Part shown: positions 52,621-59,231 of the stretch, in pieces
Position numbering within the stretch: the stretch's first letter is position 1
Layout of the letters: each line of letters opens with the position of its first letter
Source: Schleiferiaceae bacterium
GTDB taxonomy: Bacteria > Bacteroidota > Bacteroidia > Flavobacteriales > Schleiferiaceae
Assembly (NCBI GenBank): GCA_018401735.1
Contig: JAGYKI010000006.1
Location: 62,001-126,000, forward strand
Reading direction: 5' to 3'
Length of the DNA: 64,000 nt
Made by a program: the position numbers and the translations under genes
Notes under the pieces: model-generated
The model's database searches: none
Told to the model about the DNA's origin: nothing
What the model saw: the letters and a program-made list of their open reading frames with translations, nothing else

Positions 52621-53472
52621 ATGACAAACGAAAAAACCCTCAAGCCTTCCAGTGGCTATGTTTTCCTCTTAATTGTTTTTCTTTTATTGGTGGCAATAAT
52701 CGCAGGCGTAGCCATGGCGAGGAACCCGGTTGCTTTACTGCTGCTACCCGTGGTTTTTGTTTTAATGCGCGGCTTTTTCACTGTAAACCCCAATAGTTCT
52801 AAAGTGATGGTGCTCTTTGGTGCTTACAAAGGCACGGTGCGTGATAATGGTTTCTTTTGGGCTAATCCCTTTTATACCCGTCAGAAAATTTCTTTACGTG
52901 CCCGTAATTTTGACAGCGAGCGGGTAAAGGTTAATGATAAGATTGGTAACCCGATTCTTATCAATGTTATTTTGGTTTGGCAAGTAAGCGATACCTATAA
53001 AGCCGCTTTTGATGTGGATCAGTACGAAGAGTTTGTGCGCGTGCAAACCGATGCAGCGGTGCGCAAATTAGCGGGTTCTTATCCCTACGATAATTTTGAT
53101 GATGAGCAGGCCGAATTAACTTTGCGCTCAGGCATGGATGAGGTAAATGAAGCCTTGGAAAATGAAATCACCGAGCGTCTCGCCATTGCCGGAATTCGCG
53201 TAATGGAAGCGCGCATTGGATATTTAGCTTACGCGCCAGAAATCGCAAGCTCTATGCTGAAGCGTCAGCAGGCAGTAGCAATCGTAGCGGCGCGAAAGAA
53301 AATTGTAGAAGGAGCGGTGGGTATGGTAGAAGATGCTTTACAACAATTGTCGGCCGATGGTATTATTGATTTCGACGATGATAAAAAAGCCTCCATGGTA
53401 AGTAATCTGATGGTAGTGCTTTGTGGTGATAAGGAAGTAATCCCAGTGGTCAATACGGGTTCTCTAAACTAA
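52621..53472 (+). CDS. SPFH domain (band 7/stomatin-like) membrane protein
   Basis: 283 residues. Two hydrophobic segments near the N-terminus (about 13-32 and 36-50) are followed by a band 7/SPFH domain: VNPNSSKVMVLFGAYKGTVR, NGFFWANPFY, RNFDSERVKVNDKIGNPI and LVWQVSDTYKAAFDV. The C-terminal helical part, with EITERLAIAGIRVMEARIGY and LKRQQAVAIVAARKKIVEGA, is typical of flotillin/stomatin-like scaffold proteins of the membrane. A small Arc-like gene follows 4 bp later, an arrangement seen in other Bacteroidota. Confidence 0.92.
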   Translation: MTNEKTLKPSSGYVFLLIVFLLLVAIIAGVAMARNPVALLLLPVVFVLMRGFFTVNPNSSKVMVLFGAYKGTVRDNGFFWANPFYTRQKISLRARNFDSERVKVNDKIGNPILINVILVWQVSDTYKAAFDVDQYEEFVRVQTDAAVRKLAGSYPYDNFDDEQAELTLRSGMDEVNEALENEITERLAIAGIRVMEARIGYLAYAPEIASSMLKRQQAVAIVAARKKIVEGAVGMVEDALQQLSADGIIDFDDDKKASMVSNLMVVLCGDKEVIPVVNTGSLN

Positions 53473-53476
53473 TTTT

Positions 53477-53638
53477 GTGAGTAAGAAAAAGACATTCGCA
53501 TTACGAATCGATCCTGAAGTTTTCAAGCAGGTGGAAAAGTGGGCCGACGATGAATTTCGGAGCGTTAATGGTCAATTGGAGTGGATGATAAGTAAAAGCC
53601 TCAAAGACGCTAAACGCTTGAAAAAAAATGAAGACTAG
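53477..53638 (+). CDS. Small Arc-like (ribbon-helix-helix) protein
   Basis: 53 residues, starting with GTG at 53477, four bases after the SPFH stop. The sequence reads SKKKTFALRIDPEVFKQVEK, then WADDEFRSVNGQLEWMISKS and a basic tail. This is the pattern of Arc/ribbon-helix-helix proteins: a short strand (FALRID) and two helices, with the RSVNGQLEWM turn found in Arc-family proteins of Bacteroidota. It overlaps the next gene by 11 bp. Its link to the SPFH gene suggests a role with it rather than general DNA binding; this is inference. Confidence 0.8.
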   Translation: MSKKKTFALRIDPEVFKQVEKWADDEFRSVNGQLEWMISKSLKDAKRLKKNED

Positions 53639-54704
53639 AATTGTAGGTATCGATGTGGCGCGCGCCCTCGCCGTTATTGGAATGATTATCGTTAATTTTA
53701 AAACTGTTTTCGGTACCGAAGGCAGTCCTTGGCTAAAAACCCTTGCCTCCCTTTTCGATGGTAAAGCGGCCGCCACTTTTGTCGTTCTGGCAGGCTTGGG
53801 GATTGCCCTGCTAAGCAAGAAAGCGCGAGAAAGTAATGATCCTCTTAAATTAGCTTTGGCTCGTAAACGTATTTTGAAACGAGCCTTATTCTTATTTGTG
53901 CTCGGCATCTCCTATTACTTCATTTGGCCGGCCGATATTCTTCATTTCTATGGCTTATACTTACTCTTAGTCTTACTCTTGTTAAAGCAAAGTGCTAAGG
54001 TGATTATTGGCACCGCGCTAACATTGATTATTGCTTATCCTTTCCTTTTAAGTTTTTTAGATTACGAGCAGGGTTGGGACTTTAGCACCTTAAATTATCT
54101 CGACTTTTGGACTGTGGAGGGCTTTGCAAGAAACCTTTTTGTTAATGGCTTTCATCCGGTTATTCCTTGGGCGGCCTTTATATTGCTAGGCTATTGGTTT
54201 GGTCAACAAGACTTGCAAAATCCGGCTTATTTAAAGCGTATTTTACTCAGTTCGGGTCTATTGTTTTTCAGCCTTCAGTTATTCTCTATTTTTAGCATTC
54301 GCATTTTGGCTGATGGAGATTCTAGCGCTACAGAAGAGCTTAGTCAAATTTTAGGTACGAGCCCCATGCCGCCTCTGCCCATTTACATGTTTAGTGGAAT
54401 GGCCATTGCGCTCTTGGTAATTTCAGCCTGTATTTTATGGGGCTATAAACAATCAGACTCTAGGCTAATCTTAGCTTTAAATCGCACGGGCCAATTAGCT
54501 CTTACTTTTTATGTGGCTCACGTTATCCTCGGCATGGGCTTGGTAGAACTTTTTCTGCCTGAGCAAATAGGTCAGCTATCGATTGGTTTTTCTTTTTCCT
54601 ATGCTTTAATTTTTAGTGTACTCTGTGTAATTTTCGCTGGGTTTTGGCGCCAACATTTTCGCATGGGTCCTTTGGAGGCTCTTATGCGTAAATTAACGGA
54701 TTAG
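53628..54704 (+). CDS. Multi-pass membrane protein of the DUF418/YeiB or HGSNAT-like acyltransferase type
   Basis: 358 residues with about ten membrane helices. The first segment, RIVGIDVARALAVIGMIIVN, and FPFDG-like LFDGKAAATFVVLAGLGIAL are the N-terminal signature of the heparan-alpha-glucosaminide N-acetyltransferase/DUF1624 family. GFHPVIPWAAFILLGYWFGQ in the middle and the C-terminal NRTGQLALTFYVAHVILGMG point to the DUF418 (YeiB) branch. It probably transfers an acyl group across the membrane; the substrate is unknown. Its ATG overlaps the end of the Arc-like gene. Confidence 0.82.
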   Translation: MKTRIVGIDVARALAVIGMIIVNFKTVFGTEGSPWLKTLASLFDGKAAATFVVLAGLGIALLSKKARESNDPLKLALARKRILKRALFLFVLGISYYFIWPADILHFYGLYLLLVLLLLKQSAKVIIGTALTLIIAYPFLLSFLDYEQGWDFSTLNYLDFWTVEGFARNLFVNGFHPVIPWAAFILLGYWFGQQDLQNPAYLKRILLSSGLLFFSLQLFSIFSIRILADGDSSATEELSQILGTSPMPPLPIYMFSGMAIALLVISACILWGYKQSDSRLILALNRTGQLALTFYVAHVILGMGLVELFLPEQIGQLSIGFSFSYALIFSVLCVIFAGFWRQHFRMGPLEALMRKLTD

Positions 54705-54865
54705 TTTTTTTTCACTCTCGGTAGATGCGTTCTAAGAGATATTTGCGTGTTTTCCGCAACAGAGCAGTATATGTGGTTATTATAAATTATCGCCTTACAT
54801 TTTCACTTTAGTGGTAAAAACTCTTAATTGCCTCATCGCTTCGGCTTAAATTCCAATATTAATGA

Positions 54866-54980
54866 GACGTGAATTCGACGTACGATCTGAGGCTATGATT
54901 TATAGTCGAACTCACGTTGATAAGGGGCCTGAGGCCTAATTTTACATGGAATAGACATAATTAAGAATAAACGGTATTTT
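54866..54980. repeat. Dispersed intergenic inverted-repeat element, copy C
   Basis: A 13-bp inverted pair, ACGTGAATTCGAC at 54867-54879 and GTCGAACTCACGT at 54905-54917 (one mismatch), is followed at 54924-54947 by the block containing TGAGGCCTAATTTTACAT, and at 54969-54980 by AAACGGTATTTT. The last two elements recur in the same order in copy B, and the TGAGGCCTAATTTTAC core in copy A. The rest of the 54705-55061 gap contains only the ArsR operator. Confidence 0.6.
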
Positions 54981-55025
54981 AATTTTCTGTTTGAAGCCCA
55001 GCAATCACTAATTTCATGGTGGTAG

Positions 55026-55041
55026 TTCGTACATTTGCGAA
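55026..55041 (+). promoter_or_regulatory. ArsR operator O1 overlapping the arsR promoter
   Basis: TTCGTA-CATT-TGCGAA is a near-perfect palindrome. Its centre contains TACATTTG (55030-55037), an exact TAnnTTTG -7 element, 24 bp before the arsR ATG. A repressor bound here would block the promoter directly. Confidence 0.7.
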
Positions 55042-55061
55042 CATCAAGAAGCACTTAGCTA

Positions 55062-55367
55062 ATGCCCAGCACCGACAAAAAGAATTATTTTTCCAAAGAA
55101 CAGGAACTCACAGCAAGGTTTGCAAAAGCCTTAGGGCATCCCGTGCGAATTGCCATTCTAGAGCTGCTGGGTTCACAAGCTTGCTGTTATCACGGAGATA
55201 TGGCAGAAGAACTTCCTATTGCAAAATCCACCTTGTCTCAGCATTTAAAAGAACTTAAAAGTGCAGGCCTTATTCAAGGCGATATTACCCCTCCTTCCAC
55301 CAAATACTGTATTAATCAAGCAAACTTTCAATTGGCTAAATCCTTGTTGACTAAGGTTTTCGAATAA
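55062..55367 (+). CDS. arsR: ArsR-family transcriptional repressor
   Basis: 101 residues with a winged helix: FAKALGHPVRIAILELLG, then the recognition region LPIAKSTLSQHLKELKSAGL and the wing IQGDITPPSTKYCINQ. Likely metal or arsenic-sensing thiols are the adjacent cysteines in SQACCYHGDM near residue 46, at the alpha-3 side where ArsR/SmtB proteins carry inducer sites, plus Cys in KYCINQ. It is the first gene of the efflux operon and probably represses itself and the downstream genes through the TTCGTA-N4-TRCGAA palindromes. Downstream genes have a separate promoter. Confidence 0.9.
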   Translation: MPSTDKKNYFSKEQELTARFAKALGHPVRIAILELLGSQACCYHGDMAEELPIAKSTLSQHLKELKSAGLIQGDITPPSTKYCINQANFQLAKSLLTKVFE

Positions 55368-55383
55368 TTTTTTTCAATACATA

Positions 55384-55399
55384 TTCGTAATACTACGAA
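55384..55399 (+). promoter_or_regulatory. ArsR operator O2
   Basis: TTCGTA-ATAC-TACGAA is a perfect 6+6 palindrome with the same four-base spacer as O1 and O3. A further TACGAA half-site follows at 55401-55406. Confidence 0.65.
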
Positions 55400-55412
55400 C
55401 TACGAATAATTG

Positions 55413-55428
55413 TTCGTAAATTTGCGAA
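55413..55428 (+). promoter_or_regulatory. ArsR operator O3 overlapping the promoter of the efflux genes
   Basis: TTCGTA-AATT-TGCGAA contains TAAATTTG (55417-55424), an exact -7 element, 30 bp before the thioredoxin gene. Layout and sequence are nearly identical to O1. Confidence 0.7.
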
Positions 55429-55453
55429 TAGAATACATTAAAAGATCAAAGTC

Positions 55454-55690
55454 ATGTTAGATATAAAGGTACTAGGTCCTGGTTGCCCAAAATGTAAAAC
55501 CACCTACACTAATGTGCTTCTTGCCCTAGAGCAGTCTGGTGTCAAAGCAAATGTGGCTAAGGTGGAAGACATAGTAGAAATGATGAAATACAATGTTTTG
55601 TCTACGCCGGTACTGATGATTAATGAAGAGGTGAAAGTAAAGGGACGGGTGGCGCAGGTTAGCGAAATAGTACAAATTATTAAGGCTTAA
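55454..55690 (+). CDS. Small thioredoxin-like redox protein (MTH895/ArsE-like)
   Basis: 78 residues with a compact thioredoxin/glutaredoxin fold. The redox motif is CPKC in VLGPGCPKCKTTYTNV near residue 11, followed by VEDIVEMMKYNVLSTPVLMI with the cis-Pro, and INEEVKVKGRVA. This is the MTH895 or small redox-active disulfide family. In arsenical efflux clusters (arsEFG) a similar small protein, ArsE, precedes the permease genes. It is the first gene after operators O2 and O3 and is probably cytoplasmic, handling electrons for the membrane partners. Confidence 0.88.
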   Translation: MLDIKVLGPGCPKCKTTYTNVLLALEQSGVKANVAKVEDIVEMMKYNVLSTPVLMINEEVKVKGRVAQVSEIVQIIKA

Positions 55691-55694
55691 ACCT

Positions 55695-56075
55695 ATGGAA
55701 ACGCAAAGCTTAGTAAAGGAGATTTGTCCTACTACCACGCAGGCTTATGTTAAAAGTGGAGCTTTATTGGTTGACGTTCGTGAGGAACATGAAGTAGCAG
55801 AACTCTCTTTTGACGTTCCCAGTATTCTCAATATTCCCTTGAGCGAATTTGAGAGTCGTTACCTAGAAATCCCTAAAGACCAAACCTTGGTTGTGGTTGG
55901 CAATGGAGAAGGAAGCTTAAGGGCGGCGGGCTTTCTAATTAACCATGGCTACCGCCATGTACTGAATATGAAACACGGTATAGTGCGTTGGGTTCAAAGA
56001 GGTTTTCCGATAAAGGGTGATCCTTATGTAATTTCCAGTAATAATGCCTTAGGTTCAAATTCCAGCTGCTGTTAA
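55695..56075 (+). CDS. Rhodanese-like domain protein lacking the catalytic cysteine
   Basis: 126 residues with a rhodanese fold: ALLVDVREEHEVAELSFDV near residue 24, ILNIPLSEFESRYLEIP, and HGYRHVLNMKHGIVRWVQRG at the end. The active-site loop, usually CxxGxRS, reads VVVGNGEGSLRAAG, so the nucleophilic Cys is absent. A tail ending SNSSCC adds a vicinal Cys pair. Sulfurtransferase activity is therefore unlikely; metal or metalloid binding or a structural role is more plausible. It starts 4 bp after the thioredoxin gene. Confidence 0.85.
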   Translation: METQSLVKEICPTTTQAYVKSGALLVDVREEHEVAELSFDVPSILNIPLSEFESRYLEIPKDQTLVVVGNGEGSLRAAGFLINHGYRHVLNMKHGIVRWVQRGFPIKGDPYVISSNNALGSNSSCC

Positions 56076-56085
56076 AAACTGAGTG

Positions 56086-57060
56086 ATGTTTAACTGGATA
56101 CAAGATTTTGCAGATTGGCTGATCTACTCCCTTTTTGCTATTGCTGAGAATAGCCAATTCGGGGTGGCTCTCAATTTTTTCGTCTACGATACGGTTAAAA
56201 TATTAATTCTGCTTTTTCTAATTGTATTTTTAATGGGAATTGTTAACGCCTATTTTCCCGTTGAGCGTTTAAGAGACTTTTTACTCCGAAAAAAGTTATT
56301 TGGCTTAGAATACCTTTTTGCTTCCATCTTTGGGGCGATCACACCCTTCTGTTCTTGCTCCTCAGTTCCTTTATTTATTGGTTTTGTGCAAGGAGGTATT
56401 CCTTTAGGAGTAACTTTTTCCTTTCTCATAAGTTCCCCCTTGGTAAATGAAGTTGCTATTGCTATGTTCGTCGGGATGTTTGGCCTCAAAGCTACCTTCA
56501 TTTATGCTGCTTCGGGAATTCTACTGGGCACAGTAGGTGGGTGGTTATTGGGGAAATTGAATCTTGAACCTTTGCTTTCAGATTGGGTGAAAGGAATTTT
56601 GGAAAACAAAATGCAAGAGGGTGCTTACGCAGATGAGAAATTAAACTTTAATCAACGTTTACCCGGAATCACTCGTGGTGCTTGGGACATTGTAAAGGGC
56701 GTTTTGCATTATGTGATTATTGGCATCGCCATAGGTGCCGCGATGCACGGCTTTGTGCCGGAAAACTTTTTTGGGCACTACTTAGGAGGGGGACAATGGT
56801 GGACGGTGCCCGTTGCGGTGATACTTGCGGTACCTATGTACGCAAATGCCGCTGGCATTGTACCTGTTATTCAGGTTTTTGTGGCAAAAGGAGTGCCCCT
56901 CGGTACCGCAATTGCCTTTATGATGGCTACTGTAGGTCTATCTATTCCTGAAGCAACGCTGCTTAAAAAAGTAATGAGCTTGAAGCTGATAGCCCTCTAT
57001 TTTGGCTTAGTAACGCTCTTCATTATCCTGTCGGGCTTTTTATTTAATGTGCTCTTATGA
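56086..57060 (+). CDS. SO_0444/ArsP-like permease (DUF318 family)
   Basis: 324 residues with about eight membrane helices in two repeats. The hallmark ITPFCSCSSVPLFIGFVQGG appears near residue 85, where the CSCS cysteines can bind soft metals or arsenicals, and a second half reads VILAVPMYANAAGIVPVIQ with GLSIPEATLLKKVM. Members (ArsP, SO_0444) export trivalent organoarsenicals or metal ions. The ATG at 56086 is preferred over an adjoining GTG. It lies 8 bp after the rhodanese-like gene. Confidence 0.9.
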   Translation: MFNWIQDFADWLIYSLFAIAENSQFGVALNFFVYDTVKILILLFLIVFLMGIVNAYFPVERLRDFLLRKKLFGLEYLFASIFGAITPFCSCSSVPLFIGFVQGGIPLGVTFSFLISSPLVNEVAIAMFVGMFGLKATFIYAASGILLGTVGGWLLGKLNLEPLLSDWVKGILENKMQEGAYADEKLNFNQRLPGITRGAWDIVKGVLHYVIIGIAIGAAMHGFVPENFFGHYLGGGQWWTVPVAVILAVPMYANAAGIVPVIQVFVAKGVPLGTAIAFMMATVGLSIPEATLLKKVMSLKLIALYFGLVTLFIILSGFLFNVLL

Positions 57061-57122
57061 TAAATAATACGGCATACTCAAAACGCAACAATAAACACGC
57101 AACAATTTAAAATCAATACGAA

Positions 57123-57539
57123 ATGAAATCAAAAAACATTTTCACCACCATTGCAACTTTTATGATCTTGCTTTTTACTACTTATAATAGTGAGGCGCAG
57201 AGTAGCAAGCAAGCAGTAGAACCTAATAGTAAATCTAAAGTTGAAGTGATCCAGTTTCACTCCGAGCACCGTTGCATGACCTGCAATAAAATAGAAGAAC
57301 TAAGTCGGGAAACCTTGAAAGACTATCCTGGCATGCCCTTCTCTTTGGTTAATGTAGATCTTGATAAGAATGAAAAGAAAGCGGAGCAATTTGAAGCAAC
57401 GGGAACGGCCTTATTTCTTTATAGCCCTCAAACGGGTAAGAAAAGGGACTTAACGGATTTTGCCTTTATGAATGCCAGTAACAAAGAAAAATTTATTGCT
57501 GGCTTGAAAAAGGAAATAGAGTCTTTCCAGAAGTCTTAG
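57123..57539 (+). CDS. arsF: ArsF-like periplasmic thioredoxin-fold protein
   Basis: 138 residues. A signal peptide or anchor (IFTTIATFMILLFTTY) is followed by a thioredoxin-like domain with VIQFHSEHRCMTCNKIEELS near residue 50; CMTC is the redox pair. The rest (LVNVDLDKNEKKAEQFEATG, LFLYSPQTG) matches proteins annotated as ArsF, a partner of ArsG in aromatic arsenical efflux. The periplasmic side is inferred from the signal. It is separated from the permease gene by 62 bp and from arsG by 3 bp. Confidence 0.85.
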   Translation: MKSKNIFTTIATFMILLFTTYNSEAQSSKQAVEPNSKSKVEVIQFHSEHRCMTCNKIEELSRETLKDYPGMPFSLVNVDLDKNEKKAEQFEATGTALFLYSPQTGKKRDLTDFAFMNASNKEKFIAGLKKEIESFQKS

Positions 57540-57542
57540 TCT

Positions 57543-58250
57543 ATGGAGTGGTTAAATGAATTAGCGCAAAACCGAGACATACCAATGATGGCCGCTTTTG
57601 CCATGGGGCTTTTAACTGCCATTGCGCCTTGTCCTTTAGCAACTAATATTACTGCCACTGCCTTCATCGCTAAAACGATTACCAACAAGAAGAAAGTACT
57701 GCTGAGCGGATTTCTATACACCCTCGGTAGAGTTTTTTCCTACACCTTCATTGGCGCTATCATATACTTTGGTGCCAGTAAATTCCAAGTAGCAAAGTTG
57801 TTTCAGGGCAATGGTGAAAAGTATATTGGCTTTGTGCTTATTAGTATTGGCCTGATAATGCTCGATGTTATTAAACTGAATTTTATAAAAGGAGGCAGTT
57901 TCACTGATAAGCTCTCCGATCGCTTTAAGACCAAGGGATTGTTAGGTTCCTTCTTGTTAGGGGCATTATTTGCCTTGGCATTTTGCCCTTATAGTGGAGC
58001 CTTATTTTTTGCCATGCTTATTCCCATGACCCTTTCTGCGGAAGCAGGCTTGGCCTTGCCAGTCGTGTTTTCCATCGGTACAGGTTTGCCGGTAATTCTC
58101 TTTTCCTTTGTAATTGCCTTTAGCATGGAAAAACTAGGAATGTACTTTAAAGCGATAACTAAATTGGAAAAAGCCATGCGCTTAATAGCAGGCTTGGTCT
58201 TCATTTTAACCGGTTTGTACTATATCAATATTTATTTCAATATATTATGA
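57543..58250 (+). CDS. arsG: ArsG-like efflux permease (CcdA/DsbD fold)
   Basis: 235 residues with six membrane helices in two CcdA-like halves, each with a Cys-Pro: MGLLTAIAPCPLATNITATA near residue 22 and FALAFCPYSGALFFAM near 143. This pattern fits the ArsG family of aromatic arsenical efflux permeases related to DsbD/CcdA. Cysteines in these helices probably exchange electrons or cargo with the ArsF-like protein. It is the last gene of the operon and converges on rlmF. Confidence 0.88.
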   Translation: MEWLNELAQNRDIPMMAAFAMGLLTAIAPCPLATNITATAFIAKTITNKKKVLLSGFLYTLGRVFSYTFIGAIIYFGASKFQVAKLFQGNGEKYIGFVLISIGLIMLDVIKLNFIKGGSFTDKLSDRFKTKGLLGSFLLGALFALAFCPYSGALFFAMLIPMTLSAEAGLALPVVFSIGTGLPVILFSFVIAFSMEKLGMYFKAITKLEKAMRLIAGLVFILTGLYYINIYFNIL

Positions 58251-58258
58251 AGTATTCG

Positions 58259-58302
58259 TGGTTTAGGCCTGCAATTTTTTATAATAAGCCTGAGTACCAC
58301 TT
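58259..58302. terminator. Imperfect inverted repeat between arsG and rlmF
   Basis: GTGGTTTAGGCCT and AAGCCTGAGTACCAC can pair with mismatches around an AT-rich loop between the two convergent genes. It may act as a terminator for either. The TTAGGCCT core resembles the dispersed repeat family. Confidence 0.4.
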
Positions 58303-58334
58303 AAAATTAAGCCTTATAATTCTGATCAATCTGC

Positions 58335-59177
58335 CTAAGCAAAAGTCCACGCTACAAAGCGACTAACTTTCTGGCCTTGCTTCATTTCTATCACTTTAAA
58401 ATCGGTAGGTTTCACCTTTTTAATGGCTTTAGAAATATGATAAACGTGATCTTTTTTTGCTACCAGGCTGGTAAACCAGCGGATTTGACGGCCGTGAAAC
58501 TTACTTTCAAAAGCGAGTTTTTCAATAAAGGCTTTTTCACCACCAGGATACCATAGCTCATTGGCTTCTCCGCCAAAATTGCGGTTTTCTTCCTCTTCCA
58601 GTTTAAGGTTTTTCACCTTGCGGAAGTTGTTCTTATGGGCTTCCTCTGCACTTTTATAGAAGGGTGGGTTGCATATTAATAAGTCAAAATTTTCATCCTT
58701 ATTAATAATCCCCAAAAGGGTCTTACCGGCATTTTTCTGCAAACGCAGTCCAATCTTTCCCAGACTTTCGTTTTTGTCAATTAAGGTTTGGGCATGTTTT
58801 AAAGCCTGCACATCTACATCAGTACCCACACATTGCCAGTTAAAATGGGCTTGCGCCAAGATGGGGTAGATTAAATTCGCCCCGGTTCCAATGTCCAATA
58901 CTTTCGCATTCTTTTTGCCAATTAAATCGGCCGCGTGCAAAAGATAATCTAAACGACTAGGAATGGGAGGGCAAAGGCTTTGAGCGGGTAAGTCCCAATC
59001 AATATTATAGTGACTTTTCAGCAAAGCCTGGTTTAATAATTTAACCGCTTTATTATCGGAAAACTTAATAGTATCGCGTTCAAACTCATTGCGAAAAACA
59101 TGTTCCTTTAAGGCAGGAACCAATTTTATAAGCTTAGGGAAATCGTAGTCTTCGCTGAAAATATTTTTTGGATGCAA
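58335..59177 (-). CDS. rlmF: 23S rRNA (adenine-1618-N6)-methyltransferase
   Basis: 280 residues. RlmF modifies A1618 in 23S rRNA. The SAM-binding motif is KVLDIGTGANLIYPILAQ near residue 96, the acceptor-binding NPPF is in LLICNPPFYKSAEEA near 168, and the N-terminal region FERDTIKFSDNKAVKLLNQA and the later GGEANELWYPGGEKAFI are family-specific. Length is typical for the Bacteroidota form. It is on the minus strand between the arsG and helicase genes. Confidence 0.93.
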   Translation of the reverse strand: MHPKNIFSEDYDFPKLIKLVPALKEHVFRNEFERDTIKFSDNKAVKLLNQALLKSHYNIDWDLPAQSLCPPIPSRLDYLLHAADLIGKKNAKVLDIGTGANLIYPILAQAHFNWQCVGTDVDVQALKHAQTLIDKNESLGKIGLRLQKNAGKTLLGIINKDENFDLLICNPPFYKSAEEAHKNNFRKVKNLKLEEEENRNFGGEANELWYPGGEKAFIEKLAFESKFHGRQIRWFTSLVAKKDHVYHISKAIKKVKPTDFKVIEMKQGQKVSRFVAWTFA

Positions 59178-59231
59178 GGCAAGCGCGCTTTAAAATGAAT
59201 ATTTTGCAAAGGAACGGCTAATTTTCTTGGT

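Noticed and set aside
53501..53908. Minus-strand frame of 135 codons over the Arc-like and DUF418-like genes
   Set aside because: Low-complexity Ser/Arg/Ala composition typical of an antisense shadow, opposite two well-supported genes.
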